Source: Callipepla californica brunnescens
Lineage: Eukaryota > Chordata > Aves > Galliformes > Odontophoridae
NCBI GenBank assembly: GCA_023055505.1
Contig: JALIRH010000049.1
Location: 2,976,001 to 3,040,000, forward strand
Length of the DNA stretch: 64,000 nucleotides
Direction of reading: 5' to 3'
Shown here: in pieces, positions 1 through 11,470 of the stretch
How positions within the stretch are numbered: the stretch's first letter is position 1
How the letters are laid out: every line of letters starts with the position of its first letter
Notes under the pieces: model-generated
The model's database searches: none
What the model was told of the DNA's origin: nothing
What the model saw: the letters and a program-made list of their open reading frames with translations, nothing else
Translations under genes and position numbers: made by a program

Positions 1-377
1 CCGCAGAGCTGGCTTTCTCACAACACTCCCTAGAGCCACATTCACCGCACAGAAAAGCTCCGCATGGGTGCTAGAGCGTAAAAAAGCTTTTGGGAGGGGG
101 CTGCAGGCACGGAAAGTTGCTCTCCCTCCCTCATCTCTGTGCAATGATCTGGCCTGAGGTGAGAGGTGTGTTCCAGGACTGGCTCTGGACCTCCACGGCA
201 CCACGAGCACCTGGGGGGGGATGCTCCAGGCAGAGTCCCAGGCACGCGAGGCATGGGGAGCCAGGGGGAGGAGCTGCAGATGGGAAAGGGGGGTGAGCTC
301 CAGAGCTGGTGGGCACCCGGCGCTGGGAGGGTGGCTTGCAGGCACAGCACGGCTGCGTGTCGGCGTGCAGCTCCTAC

Positions 378-1383
378 CTGGCAGGTGTCGATGCCGCCCT
401 GCGGATAACCAGCACACACGTTGTGAGAATGGATGGCCCCGGCGTACCAGTGCGTGCTGTTGCAGAGTTGGAGGTCAATGAGCCAGACCCTGGCCTCCTG
501 CAGGATGTGGTATGGTCTGGCAGGCTCCTCTTGGGCTGCGGGCAAGAGCAGAATTGGCAGCGTCAACTCCTTACCGGTTCTCATCCTGTTTGGGGGTGAA
601 CCCCCTCCCCTAGGTCTTGGCTTTGTGTCCTGAGACGTACCGACGCTTCCCTGCTTTGGGAAATGGGTCAGGCCCATCCCTCTCTGCGGACACATCCCCA
701 TGGTGCGTGTCACCCTGGGTTCCAGTGCCGCCATCAAGGATGCCTGCCCCCTGCCTCAGCAGCACGCCAAGCTTTAGTTGCACGTTTCGGATACTCACAT
801 CTCAGACCCACGTGTCCCCAGCCACTGATGTAGCACTCTGAGAGCTCTGCCATGTTCAGCAAGGCATCAGGCACATAGGCAAGCTGGATTTAGGAGCTGC
901 AGAGGACAGGTTGGTCCAGTTCCAGTAAGGCGATGTCATTGGCCATGGTGTCTCTGTCGTAATATTCGTGCGCTATGACCCGCTTAATGTTGCGCACTAC
1001 AGCTCTGGGGCCCAGGCGAGTCAAATCGTTGGCACCGATCACCACGTGCCACGGTGTGTCGGGACTTGAGGAAGGATGGAGAAAGAGGTCAGCGGGAACA
1101 CGGCCGCGTCCTGCAGCACCCAGGAGGGGTGCACCCAGGAGCACCCGCACGCTGGCTGGACTGCAAGGAAAGGGACAGCCCTTACCTCGCGTGGTCAAAG
1201 CAGTGCGCTGCCGTGAGGACCCACTGCGAGCTGATGAGGGACCCTCCGCAAATGTGTTTCAAGCCCGCAAACCAGGTACTCTGTAAGCTGATGATCCATG
1301 GCCAGGCCCCAAGCGGGGCATCCGTGCCACCCACAATGCAATTTCCCCCAGATCGAGAGGCCATGGGCCGGAGCCCGCAAGTG
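378..1383 (-). pseudogene. ACR-like: Acrosin-like serine protease, broken partial copy
   Basis: Three trypsin-fold exons with consensus splice sites lie on the minus strand: 1186-1383, 799-1064 and 378-535. Reading phases join across both introns. The first carries the light-chain motif CGLRPMA, the mature start IVGG, and the catalytic His in TAAHC. The second carries the catalytic Asp in NDIALLEL. The third ends at GGIDTCQ, just before where the catalytic Ser exon (GDSGGP) should begin; I see no such exon down to base 1, so it is either beyond the window or lost. Acrosin is the sperm acrosomal protease; the light-chain motif and the [10 protein letters not shown] stretch point to it among trypsin-like proteases. 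Two defects are visible: an in-frame TAA at 890-892 in the middle of exon 2, and Cys instead of Arg/Lys just before IVGG, which removes the normal activation site. The family call is firm; orthology to a functional acrosin is inferred. Confidence 0.85.
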
Positions 1384-1492
1384 CTGCAATGAGAAAGATG
1401 TTGAGTGCTGCTGCCAGCTGCTCCCTCCAGGCTTTATTGGTTTGCTTGTTTGATGCTGATTACCTCCTGTTACAGTTATTGGCTCAATTGGC

Positions 1493-1985
1493 AGAATCAT
1501 GGAATCCTGAGCATTGGTGAAGACCTTCAGAGATCACCAAGTGCCGCTGTCCATTCCCCCGAACCTGCCCACATCCCTCAGTGCCACATCCCCATGGTTC
1601 TTGAACACCTCCAGGGCTGGTGGCTCCCCAGGCAGCTTGTGACAGTGCCCAACCACATTTTCAGCCAAGATGTTCTTCCTAATATCCAATGGGGACCTCT
1701 CCCGGTTCAGCTTGAGGCTGTTCCCCCTCATCCGATTGCTTTTGCCTGGGAGAAAATGCTGCCCCCCCTCACTTCAACCTCCTGTCAGGGAGATGTAGGA
1801 CTTTTCTGAGCTTCCTCTGAACTTGTCAGTCCTGGATCTCTCAGCTTCTCCTCACAGGACTGTGCTCCAGACCCCCCACCAGCTCTGTTGCCCTTCCATG
1901 GACACGCCACAGAGCCTCGATGTCTTTCTTGTATTGAGGAGCCCAGAATTGAACACAATACTTTAGGCATGTCATCAGTAGTGCC
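1493..1985 (-). mobile_element. CR1 LINE 3' fragment
   Basis: The reverse complement reads as the 3' part of a CR1 retroposon: the stretch for rejoined lines such as GGAAGAACATCTTGGCTGAA, then the 3' untranslated part ending near a CATGATTC-type tail at 1493. The reading frame is decayed by many changes. It lies directly upstream of the acrosin-like exons and is unrelated to them. Confidence 0.75.
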
Positions 1986-2014
1986 AAGAGTGCTTTATAT
2001 TAGCCTTGAGGGCT

Positions 2015-2520
2015 TCAAATTAGGTATGAAGGGGAAGAATGCTGGAGTGTGTAGTGACTCCAATGGCTCAGCTGAAGTGCGTCTGCACCAATGCATACAG
2101 CATCTGCAACAAGCAGAAGGAGCTGGAAGCCATTGTGCAGCTGGCATACTGTGACTCAGTGTCCATCAGCCCCACGACTGTACTGCTGCAATGGAGGGCA
2201 GAGTGTGTACTCTTTGGAGGGGACAGGTGAGGAAGGAGCGGTGGTTGTGTGGCTTTCTATATAAGAGAGTGTTTCAGTGTTGTTGAACTTGGAGCTGGGT
2301 TGAGTCCAGCACAAATCATGCCGACCCTTGTTCTCATGGAAGACTTCTGCTTCCCTGGTGTGTGCTGGAAATACAATACGGAACAGAAAAAACAGTCTAG
2401 GTGGTTTCTAGAGCATGTGGAAGACATTTTCCCTTCGCAGCTGATAAGAGCCTTCCAGGTTAGGTGCCGTGCTAGACCTGCTGTTCACAAACAGAGTTGG
2501 ACTGGTGTGATGTGGTAAAA
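2015..2520 (+). pseudogene. CR1 ORF2 endonuclease-domain remnant
   Basis: Translations of 2039-2230 (MAQLKCVCTNAYSICNKQ...) and 2249-2518 (FYIRECF, then FCFPGVCWKYNTEQKKQSR) match the start and middle of the APE-type endonuclease of CR1/jockey-like LINEs: the start of the domain, the LYVRECF-like block, and the block with an aspartate-asparagine-phenylalanine equivalent (here degraded to EDFCFPG). The pieces are in different frames with gaps between, so the copy is dead. It is in the opposite orientation to the CR1 at 1493-1985, so these are two insertions or an inversion. Confidence 0.65.
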
Positions 2521-2789
2521 ATAAATTCTGTACTTGTCAATCAAACCAACTCGAGATAGATGTGTCAGTGTTTTTTCCTGAGAACTATGTAGTTTGTAGA
2601 AGTCACAAAACAGATACCTAGATGTTTTGTCCGGAAACTTCGTAGTTTGTGCAAGTTGGAGCCAAAGCACTTAGTTCTAACATCCTGGACAATGGACAGC
2701 AGATAGCAGTGACCTTCTAAGAAACTGTAAAAAAATAAGTGAAAATCTCCTCTTAAGTGCGCATGATCAGAGCTGAGGAAGACTACAGC

Positions 2790-3049
2790 CTTCATCACCT
2801 CGACCACCAGGAGGCAGAGAATGACCCCCTAGTAACAGCCGGCGCAGCCGCAGAAAGAGGAGAAGATAAGACATGAATGCGGAAGTAAGAGACAATAAAA
2901 AGAGGGGAAGGGAGGCCCCCGTTGTGTGCCTTTGGTGGAGCGGAGATTCCCGGCCGCCCAGCACTGTTTCGCTCGTTTATTGCTTGCTCAATAAATTCCT
3001 AACTAAACTGGTATCGATTGGTGTGTACTGTTCTCTTCGCACCTATAAC
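2790..3049 (+). mobile_element. Putative 3' end of an LTR (unidentified family)
   Basis: The stretch has a U3/R-like layout: a purine-rich segment, a GC-rich promoter-like part, an AATAAA polyadenylation signal at 2990-2995, a GT/T-rich part after it and a terminal ...TATAACA. No partner LTR or target duplication was found and the 5' edge is uncertain. It is not the LTR family that dominates the rest of the window. Confidence 0.4.
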
Positions 3050-3420
3050 AGGGTTTGGGCTAGGGCTAGGTCTATGGATGGAGGGGCAAGGGGTTAGAGG
3101 GGCTAGAGTATGGGCAAGGGCTAGGTTGAGGGTTACAGGGGATAGGGCTAGGGTAAGAGGTGCTAATGTTGGGGCTCGGACTAGAGCAAGGGTTAGAGGG
3201 GCTAGGGCTAAGTCTAGGGCAATGGCTGGGATTAGATGGGCTAGGGCTAGTGTTAGGGCTAGAGTTAGGGAGTGGGATAGAGGGTCTAGGGCTAAAGCTA
3301 GGGCAAGGGCTAGGGCTTAGGCTAGGACTTGTGTTAGAGGGTCTAGGTCTAGGGTTAGGACAAGGGCTAGGGCTAGGTTTAGAGTGGCTAGGGAAGGGCT
3401 AGAGTTAGAGGGGTTGGACT
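3046..3420 (+). repeat. Degenerate telomere-like repeat (GGGCTA/GGGTTA)n
   Basis: About 370 bases are built from hexamer-like units GGGCTA, GGGTTA and GGTCTA with frequent one- or two-base slips. GGGTTA is the vertebrate telomere unit and GGGCTA a common degenerate variant. The block starts directly at the terminal CA of the LTR-like piece at 2790-3049. Long open frames over it are an artefact of low complexity. Confidence 0.7.
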
Positions 3421-3465
3421 AGGGACTCAGTGATCATCAGTGGCCCCTTCCAACCCCTGATCTAT

Positions 3466-4081
3466 GCTTTTCACCTTTCTGCAGGGGACAACCTGAACAG
3501 CAAGGAGGGTAAACCGTGGCAGAAATATCTCATCAGTTGCACAGGAGAAGCACAGGACAGCCAGGAGCAACGGCATCCCATGAGCACACAGAGATTTCTT
3601 TGTAGGGAGCTATCAGTGGGAACAGAGATAAAAGTGTGCGACATGGGCAGTGCACAACACACCGCTTCCCTTGTGTAAGTGTGTACACATGGGTAGCAAT
3701 TGCTTCATTTGTGGCAATGGTTTCCAAAACACTGACGCACTGAGTGGTGTCTCCAAGGGAAAGGGCAACTACTCTGTCTTGTAAAGACAGCAAGACATCT
3801 TGCTCTATCTAGATCTGTGACTCTGAGTTTGCCTATAATTAAATCAAAGAATCTGAACTTGAGCCAAAGGGCAGAGGCAGTGGTGGAAAGGATGAGGAAC
3901 TCAGGAGGAAAGTTGGCACGCTGCGAAGGAGAGGAAAAAGCCTTCATTCCCATCGCCTGCCTCAGCCTCGCATCAGAGCTTTAAGGGAGAACCCATCGAG
4001 ATCCTACAGCACGTGCGGTATTCCTGATGGTGTCATCTCTTTGCTGGTGCGTAGGGTAGAGCTCGGGAGCCCCACTGGGGG
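3466..4081. other. No recognised gene
   Basis: A short CR1-like tail (GTGGCCCCTTCCAACCCCTGA) lies just before this stretch. The rest shows no domain, splice-consistent exon or repeat that I recognise. Confidence 0.5.
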
Positions 4082-4170
4082 CCTACACTCATTGAGAAGA
4101 GAACAGAGAGTCCCTACACTCATTGGGAAGAGAACAGAGAGCCCCTACGCTCATTGAGAAGAGAACAGGA
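4082..4170. repeat. 31-bp tandem repeat, about 3 units
   Basis: Units starting CCTAC(A/G)CTCATTG and continuing (A/G)GAAGAGAACAG begin at 4082, 4113 and 4144, a constant period of 31 bases with a few substitutions. It is downstream of the OR4-like stop codon. Confidence 0.85.
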
Positions 4171-4324
4171 AGGAGATGTCAGCTCAGCTCGCCATGGGTT
4201 TTACAATGTCCTCCAAACCAAAAGATGAACCTTCAACAAAGTGAGTGAACAACAAACTTGTATTCAGAAGGTGTCCTTGTGGCAATGCGCACCAAACGCG
4301 TCATTGTGGGAGATCCTGCGGGAT

Positions 4325-5281
4325 CTACGCCTTCCCCTTTTTGCTTCCCACTCTTCTGCCCCACAGCTTCCTCATGGCACTCTTTACCTCTTGGTTCCTC
4401 AGCGTGTAGATGAGAGGGTTCAGCATGGGGGCGATGATGGTGTAAAACAGTGCCACGAACTTGTCCTCTGACAGATTGCTGGATGGGCGTATGTAGGTGA
4501 ACGTGCACGGTCCGAAGAACAGCACCACCACCGTGATGTGGGACCCGCAGGTGGACAGGGCCTTACGCCGTCCTTCGGACGTGTGACTTCTCAAGGAGAC
4601 CAAGATGACCACGTAAGACACAACCAGGATGAAGAAAGAGCTCAGAGAAATCATCCCACTATTAGCGATGACGATGACCCTGACAGTGTAGGTGTCGGTG
4701 CAGGCCAGATGTAGCAGGGGGTGAACGTCGCAGAAGTAGTGGTCAACTTCACTGGGGCCACAGAAGGGGAGCTGAGCGGTCAGAAGAGTCTGCACAGCGG
4801 AGTGCATGCAGCCCCCCAGCCATGAGACCACCACCATGCAGCTGCATGCACGCCTGTTCATGAGGGCAGTGTAGTGGAGGGGTCTGCAGATGGCGGTGTA
4901 GCGGTCGTAGGCCATGGCGGTGAGGATGAAGATCTCCGTGCAGCCGAAGAAATGGACCCCGAAGAGCTGTGCTACGCAGCCCGTGAAGGAGATGGTTTTG
5001 TTTTCCATGAGGAAGTCGGCCATCATTTTGGGAGCCGTGACGGAGGAGTAGCAGATGTCTACGAAGGACAAGTAGCGGAGGAAGAAATACATGGGGGAGT
5101 TCAGGCATTGGCTGCTCATCACAGTGATGATGATGAGCAGGTTCCCTGCCACATTAACCGTGTAGAAGCAAAGGAACATCATGAAGCACGCCTTCTGTAC
5201 TCCTTGATTCTCGGAGAGGCCAGAGAGGATGAACTCCTTCACGCCACTCTCATTCCCCGCCTCAGTTGGTCGCGCAGCCAT
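4325..5281 (-). CDS. OR4-like: OR4-like olfactory receptor (intact, intronless)
   Basis: An uninterrupted 318-residue seven-transmembrane odorant receptor, the normal length for the family. It acts at the cilia membrane of olfactory neurons through a Gs-type G protein; its ligand cannot be told from sequence. Seen in order: an N-terminal Asn-Glu-Ser glycosylation sequon, GN in TM1, SPMYFFL before TM2, the conserved Cys of the extracellular loop (SFTGC), MAYDRY with T instead of the usual V before AIC at the end of TM3, CDVHPLL in loop 2, KALSTCGSH at TM6 and [12 protein letters not shown] in TM7. The frame stays open upstream to 5563, but the ATG at 5279-5281 is preferred because it gives the family's short N-terminus and the upstream extension has no receptor character. 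SFVDICYSS and [14 protein letters not shown] are typical of family 4. Expression was not assessed. Confidence 0.92.
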   Translation of the reverse strand: MAARPTEAGNESGVKEFILSGLSENQGVQKACFMMFLCFYTVNVAGNLLIIITVMSSQCLNSPMYFFLRYLSFVDICYSSVTAPKMMADFLMENKTISFTGCVAQLFGVHFFGCTEIFILTAMAYDRYTAICRPLHYTALMNRRACSCMVVVSWLGGCMHSAVQTLLTAQLPFCGPSEVDHYFCDVHPLLHLACTDTYTVRVIVIANSGMISLSSFFILVVSYVVILVSLRSHTSEGRRKALSTCGSHITVVVLFFGPCTFTYIRPSSNLSEDKFVALFYTIIAPMLNPLIYTLRNQEVKSAMRKLWGRRVGSKKGKA

Positions 5282-5563
5282 ACACAGCCTGTGCACATGG
5301 GAAAGCAAAGCCACCGTCGTCATCCTTGGTAACAAATTCCATTCCTGAATTTCCTGGAAAGTGGCTCTTAACCCTACAAAACAATGCCTTCCCCTATTAT
5401 TTCCCTCTCCCCCCCCGTGTATTTCATTCCCTTCCAGTGAAGCTTTGGCCATGGCTGTCACTGCACTCCTCCACCACGGCTCATTGGGATCATAAAGGCT
5501 GTGGTGCTGAGGGAAGCGCTGTGTGAGGCACAGCAAGGGCACGGGACAGGATGTGTTCCCCAT

Positions 5564-5737
5564 TATAAACTGAGGTTATGGTTACAAACCCTGCCAGAAG
5601 AGTGCCCACAGGAGGACGTAGAAATACCACTTACAATACCAATTCGTTCTCGAAGTAATAAATGATCTTTGCGTTGTTTAGAAGGAAAATGAAACTACAC
5701 ATGGGGGAAAAAATAATTATATCTCTTATGATGGGAT
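5564..5737. other. Spacer upstream of the OR4-like gene
   Basis: AT-rich single-copy-looking sequence; nothing recognised before the polypurine tract begins. Confidence 0.4.
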
Positions 5738-6575
5738 GGAAGAGGAGGGGACGGGAGGGGAGGGGAGGGGAGGGGAGGGGAGGGAAAGGGAAAGGGAAAG
5801 GGATGGGGAAAGGGAAAGGGAAAGGGATGGGGAAAGGGAAAGGGATGGGGAAAGGGAAAGGGGAAGGGGAAGGGGAAGGGGAAGGGGAAGGGGAAGGGGA
5901 AGGGAAAGGGAAAGGGAAAGGGAAAGGGAAAGGGAAAGGGAAAGGGAAAGGGAAAGGGAAAGGGAAAGGGAAAGGGAAAGGGAAAGGGAAAGGGAAGGGG
6001 AAAGGGAAGGGGAAAGGGAAAGGGAAAGGGAAAGGGAAAGGGAAAGGGAAAGGGAAAGGGAAAGGGAAAGGGAAAGGGAAAGGGAAAGGGAAAGGGAAAG
6101 GGAAAGGGAAAGGGAAAGGGAAAGGGAAAGGGAAAGGGAAAGGGAAGGGGAAAGGGAAGGGGAAAGGGATGGGGAAAGGGATGGGGAAAGGGAAAGGGAA
6201 AGGGATGGGGAAAGGGATGGGGAAAGGGAAATGATGGGGAAAGGGAAAGGGATGGGGAAAGGGATGGGGAAAGGGAAAGGGATCGGGAAAGGGAAAGGGA
6301 TGGGGAAAGGGAAGGGGAAGGGGAAAGGGAAGGGGAAAGGGAAAGGGAAAGGGATGGAGAAAGGGAAAGGGATGGGGAAAGGGAAAGGAGAAGGGGAAGG
6401 GGAAGGGGAAGGGGAAGGGGAAGGGAAAAGAAAAGGGAAAGGGAAAGGGAAAGGGAAAGGGAAAGGGAAAGGGAAAGGGAAAGGGAAAGGGAAAGGGAAA
6501 GGGAAAGGGAAAGGGAAAGGGAAAGGGAAAGGGAAAGGGAAAGGGAAAGGGAAAGGGAAAGGGAAAGGGAAAGAA
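5738..6575 (+). repeat. Polypurine tract (GGGAAA)n/(GGGGAA)n
   Basis: About 840 bases that are almost pure purine on the plus strand: long perfect runs of GGGAAA interrupted by GGGGAA blocks (around 5866-5906 and 6390-6426) and GGGATGGGGAAA variants. Open frames of up to about 330 codons in several frames are artefacts of a period divisible by three. Confidence 0.97.
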
Positions 6576-6579
6576 AGGG

Positions 6580-7138
6580 GTAAGAGTCAGATAAGCTGGA
6601 AAACTCACCTCCTCTTTATTTTCAGGTGTAACTTTGCTGTGGAAGAGCCGTATGACTTTATCTCCTCGGTGTCTGCACTCCCTGGCAGGGCCGTGTTAGG
6701 GCAGAGCCATGAGGAGGAATGCTGAATGTAAAGCTCCCAAAACTCACCCTGTGTGATTCTGTCTAATTTGGATTCTCAGTTTCCTGTATCATGAGGCGGT
6801 CTGGCTATTCCCTGACTACGTACCAAGCCTGGATAATGAGTGCATGGAGTGCTGTGTTCACAGCCCTGCAGTAGAAAGCCGCCCTGAGAAGAAAACCAAT
6901 TATGTACCCCTCTTCATCCTTCTCCAGGGAAATCTGCTGCCTGAAGGGCCCTTGGGGTCGGAGGAGGGAGGAGTGAAATGAGCAAAGGAGATGTGAATTC
7001 TGTCCTGACTGAGAAGTTTGAGCAAATATATTCTAGAGATAAAGTTGTCATTCAGATCTGTGGTTTTTCGAAGAGTGGAGGGGCATTACTTTAGTTCTCT
7101 AGCTGAATTTCCAGGAAGGAAAGAGTATTTCTAGAGAT
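6580..7138. other. No recognised gene
   Basis: Mixed-composition sequence between two purine tracts; no exon, repeat family or RNA gene recognised. Confidence 0.45.
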
Positions 7139-7372
7139 GTCTGGGAAGGGAGAAGGGAAGGGAGGAGGGGAGGGAGGAGGAAAGGGGGAAGGGATGGGGG
7201 AAGGGAAGGGTGGATGAAAAGGAAGAGGAAAGGGAGAGGGGAAGGGAGGAGGGGAGGGAGGATTGAAGGGAAAGTGAAGAGAGGAGGGAAGGGGGAAAGG
7301 AGGAGGAAAGGGGGGAGGAGGGAAAGGGGGGAGGGAAGGAACGAGGGAAGGGAGGAGGGTAGGGAGCCATGG
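7139..7372 (+). repeat. Second purine-rich tract, irregular GGGA/GGAGG
   Basis: About 230 bases of nearly pure purine on the plus strand, less regular than the tract at 5738-6575. Confidence 0.9.
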
Positions 7373-7384
7373 GCAAGTGGATCT

Positions 7385-7480
7385 CACACCAAATCTGGAG
7401 GTTGTTGGCTCCTTCTGTGGAGTTGATGATCCATGGGGTCCCCTCCAACCTGAGCTATTCTGTGGTTCTGTGTTTGCGTG
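7385..7480 (+). mobile_element. CR1 3' tail fragment
   Basis: Contains GATGATCCATGGGGTCCCCT followed by CCAACCTGAGCTATTCTGTGG and ends in CTATGACG-like tail sequence, the usual 3' end of CR1. The purine tract may have grown next to it. Confidence 0.6.
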
Positions 7481-7989
7481 ACTGATTCTATGACGAATGG
7501 TGCAATAACAATGAAAGCAGCATAACCGCCTCCTGGCACAGAACCCTCACATCTGTGGGACGTCAGATGAATTCATCCGCATCCCGCTGGGTGTTAAACC
7601 CACCAACATACGTGGCAGTGATTCGGCTCAGATTGCCCTCCGTGGTCAACTCCTCTCCCTGGTGAAAATGGATTAACACTACACACACTTCCCCGGTTCC
7701 TCCTCGAGGTTTCATCCAGAAACGAACGCAGTTTCCATGCCACTGCCACGTGAACTTGTTTATCGGGTGATATAAAACATGGATGCTCTTGTGGTGAGGT
7801 TGGGAAGATCTCCTACAAGCAGACACACTGCGTTGGACCTCACGATGAGTGGGAGTGCTCCCCAAATCCTTGCTGCAACCCCAGCACTCTGGATCTGGGC
7901 GATGGTTGAGTACAAGGCAGATTGAGATGCATCTTAATCCCTATATTTGATCTCATATCTGTCTTGGTTAGTATCTTTCTTGATGACTG
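7481..7989. other. No recognised gene
   Basis: A minus-strand open frame at 7563-7865 exists but has no motif I recognise. Confidence 0.4.
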
Positions 7990-8899
7990 AGATGAGGGAT
8001 TGAGTGTATGCTCAGTCAGATTGGAGGTGACACCAAGCTGGGAGGATGTGTTGATGTGCCTGAGGGTAGGGAGGCCCTACAGAGGGATCTGGATAGGCTG
8101 GGTAGCTGGGTTGGGCTCAATGGGATGAGGTTCAGTAAGGCCAAGTGCTGGGTTCTGTACTCTGGCCACAGTAACCCCATACAATGCTACGGGACTGGGG
8201 CAGAATGACTTGAAGACCATATAGAGGAAAAGGAGCTGGAGGTGTTGGGTGACGCTCGACTGAACGTGAGCCCACAGCGTGCCCAGGTGGCCAAGAGGGC
8301 CAACAGCATCCTGGCCTGCATCAGGAATAGTGTGGCCAGCAGGAGCAGGAAGCTGATCACCCCACTGTACTCGGCTCTGGTGCGGCTGCACCTCGAGTGC
8401 TGCATTCAGTTTTGGGCCACTCATTACAAGACATTGAGGCCCTGGAAAGTGTTCAGAGAAGGACAATGAAAATGGTGAGAGGTCTGGAGCACAAATCTTA
8501 TGAGGAGAGACTGAAGGAGCTGGGATTCTTCAATGTGGAGAAGAAAAGGCTCAGGGGAGAGCTCATCGCAGCCTACAAATTCCTCAAGGGATGCGGTGGT
8601 GAGGGAGGGGTCGGACTCTTCTCCCAGCTAACTAATGATAGCACGAGAGGCAATGGCCACAAGTTATGCCAGAGAAGATTTACATTGGATCTGAATTCTA
8701 CTCTGAAAGAGTGGTTGGACGCTGGAACAACCTGCCTAGGGATGTGGAGTCACTGTCCCTAGAGCTGTTCAGAGAGCACCTGGATGAGGTGCTGAGGGAT
8801 ATGATGGAGTAGCTCAGTGGGTAGGGGTGGTGATGGGAGGATGGTTGGGCTGGATGATCTTGTAGGTCCTTTCCAAACCCACGTTTCTATGTTTCTATG
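7990..8899 (+). mobile_element. CR1 LINE, 5'-truncated, 3' RT region to tail
   Basis: Begins in the reverse transcriptase domain and runs to the 3' tail GTTTCTATGTTTCTATGA at about 8882-8899. Recognisable CR1 blocks in successive frames: [34 protein letters not shown], then [20 protein letters not shown], and [20 protein letters not shown]. Several frameshifts separate them, so it is non-coding. This is the same CR1 region as in the inverted-repeat arms, but more diverged. Confidence 0.9.
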
Positions 8900-9350
8900 A
8901 GTTGCACCGTGTCCTCTGAACCACATCCCTCAGCACTGCATCTCCACATTTCTGGGACATCTCCAGGGATGGTGGTTCCCATACCAGCCTGGGCTGCATG
9001 TTCTACTGCCTCAGTAGACAGTCTTTATGAGAAGAAATTTTCCCTAACATACAACCCGAACCTCTCCTGGTCATCCCCTCTTGATACCAAGGAGAAGAGG
9101 CCAAGCCCCACCTCACCACAACCTCATTTCAGGGAGTCCAATGAGGTCTCCCCCCGAGCCTTCTCTTCTCCAGACTCCCACCCCAGTTCCCTTAGCTGCT
9201 ACCCATAAGATCTGCGCCCCAGACTCCTCATCAACTCCGTTACCCTCCTCTGGACACGTTACTCCCACACAACATGCTCTGCCTGGTCCAGTTTGAGCAG
9301 GGGCAGGGACTGGGTGATCTCAAGAAGTCCCTTTCAAACTCAAAGACGTT
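8900..9350 (-). mobile_element. Older CR1 3' fragment, inverse orientation
   Basis: The reverse complement shows CR1 3' sequence (blocks equivalent to GAGGTTGTGGTGAGGTGGGG and the Lys-rich downstream part). It abuts the plus-strand CR1 tail head-on, and a short plus-strand tail-like piece (GGGTGATCTCAAGAAGTCCC) follows near 9318. Confidence 0.6.
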
Positions 9351-11470
9351 GCAGGAGGCAGACCAAAGTGTGCAGATGAACATGCTGGCTGTGGTGGAGG
9401 CCCTGTGAAGCACGGGGCAAGCTCGTGTTCACGCGGACTGACTTTTCTTGTCAGCAGTTGCGTCAGTCTCGATTTTAGTTGGACTTTCTGAGACCATCAA
9501 GGTCTTGGTCTTGTCATTCCCTTACACTTTGCGCCATGAGGCTGTGGAGTAAAGCCCGTGGATTTCAAGACTAAGAATAGATCTGTTTGTTTGGCTAGGG
9601 AATCTGTGGGACCACAACCTCCTTTGGGATATAAACTGTCCCGTGTACGGTTGTTTCTGCTGGGAGGAACTGCAAAGTGGGGCCAAGAACTGTGAAAGGA
9701 TGACTGAAAGTTTTGTTGGGTGATGAGGTACTCATGAGAACCAGCACTGGATTTCCTTTGTTTCTTTGATCTGTAACTGCCCAACTGTTACTTTTTTTTT
9801 TTTTTTTTTTTTTTTGAGCCTCACATCTCCTTTAGGAGATCCATCCTCTTTGCCGTGAAGAAACACAACGCAAATCACCACCAAAACCAGAAGTAATTAC
9901 CAGAAGTGTCAAACACAAATCCCATTCAGCTTTTGAGTGCCTGAATACTGAGGCAAACTATTTAATAGTGTTGGTTTGTCCCTCTGGAGATTACTTGAGA
10001 CGATTTTAACGAGGTCTCAGTAGACACAGTGACAAAGGTGACACCTGAAGAATGGTGGCAATGCGAGTGAGTTTAAGTGTCTTTAAATTGGCTCTGCGGC
10101 GCATTGTTAGAGTGTCAAGGTTTTTCCCCTTGAAATTAGCAGCTCTCCAATTAGACAGCCAGGATTGATTAGAGCTCTAATCTAGGGACAGCAAGAGAAG
10201 GCCTCATAGGAAAAATGGGCTGTAAGAACTGGAAAGATGTCCACAGTGCTTTTGTTAGATCCCAAGGAAAGCAGAGAGCCTCATGCCTGATCAATTTTGT
10301 TAGTAAATGACAGAGCTAGCTGCTGGGGGCTGCTTCTAATGCTGCTTGGAGTGTGCTGGCTTCAAACAGCCCTCAACATTCCTCATCTCAGAAATGGTTC
10401 TTGGTGAAGATAAGGCCAACCTGGAGCAGGCCCGATCTGTCCCAGGTTCTGCAGGACTCTCCTGTCCATTCCTTCTTCCCAGGCTCCAATCAAACACGGC
10501 TTGGTGTTTTGAATGGAATTGCTAATCCTAAATTTTCTAAGAGAGAACATTGTTGGAGAGTGCATATGAAAAAGATTCATACAAATGAGTTTCCGCCACG
10601 CTGCAGATAATGATATAGATAATGGGACAGCGTCATTCAACAGAGATCCACCACCCATGTATCTCCAGATTGTTGTGAAGCATTACGAGGACAGGAAAAC
10701 TACTTGGGAAGTTTGAATTTCACTTGAGGCCGAGTAACACCTTCTTTACAGGCAGCATGTGAGGTACAGGAGTTTGGACTTGTTGTCCTGAGCAGCATTT
10801 CAGGGTTGCTGCAATTGCTGCACACGCACAGAATATTTCAGCATGCAATGTGTGCAGAGGCAAGCAGGTCTAGTGTTATAACACAGTGCCCAACCTGCTA
10901 GGCCTTGGTAGGTGTACAATTAACAAAACTGATTAAAATAATCAAGCTGAGGAAGCATTTGGTCACAGACAACAGTCATGAGAGTTTAAAGACTGTGTTT
11001 GCACATGGTACATAGGCATGGTGTGTATAGCTCACTGCAATCTTGGAGTTAGTGGGATCGTATTTGCAGTCCTGCGCTAACAACACAGCAAGTAACCTCT
11101 GCTTCTACTGGTGGAGGAGGCTTCCCCGTCCTCTGAAAGAGGTCTTGGAGGAAGCCCACAGCTCGTGGCCTAAGGCGTCAGCAAATGTAGGCACCGGTGC
11201 TGAGCAAATCACGTTAAACAAGTCCGGAATAACTGTTGCGCCATATGGTGTCTTTGTGAGCTCCCATTTTCAGTTTGCTTTGAGTGCTGAGCTATCAGTC
11301 AGTTTTGCTAACGAACTTCAGCAATGACTGTGGTTGGAGTATCAGCACTGAGCTGGTGACAGCAGGCCTGGGATTTGACATACTGGGAAGCACGAGTGGA
11401 GACCCAAACTGAGGTCAGTCCCAACCCAGCACTGCTGGCCCAGCAGCACAGCAAAGCGCTTTGATCTGCG
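9351..11470. other. No recognised gene; contains poly(T) 9792-9815
   Basis: About 2.1 kb without a domain, splice-supported exon or repeat family that I recognise. A run of 24 T at 9792-9815 could be the poly(A) tail of a minus-strand retroposed sequence, but I see no AATAAA just before it on that strand. Short open frames (10353-10610, 11043-11327) lack protein-like features. Confidence 0.45.

Noticed and set aside
5282..5563. N-terminal extension of 94 codons on the OR4-like receptor
   Set aside because: The frame is open but the extension has no receptor character; olfactory receptors start about 25 residues before TM1, matching the ATG at 5281.
5631..6725. Open frames of up to 329 codons (GKGKGK, EREREREG, FPFPFP) over 5.6-6.7 kb
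   Set aside because: Low-complexity translation of the GGGAAA tract; composition is entirely the repeat.
9792..9815. Processed pseudogene marked by the T24 run
   Set aside because: No polyadenylation signal, target duplication or recognisable coding sequence next to it on the expected strand.
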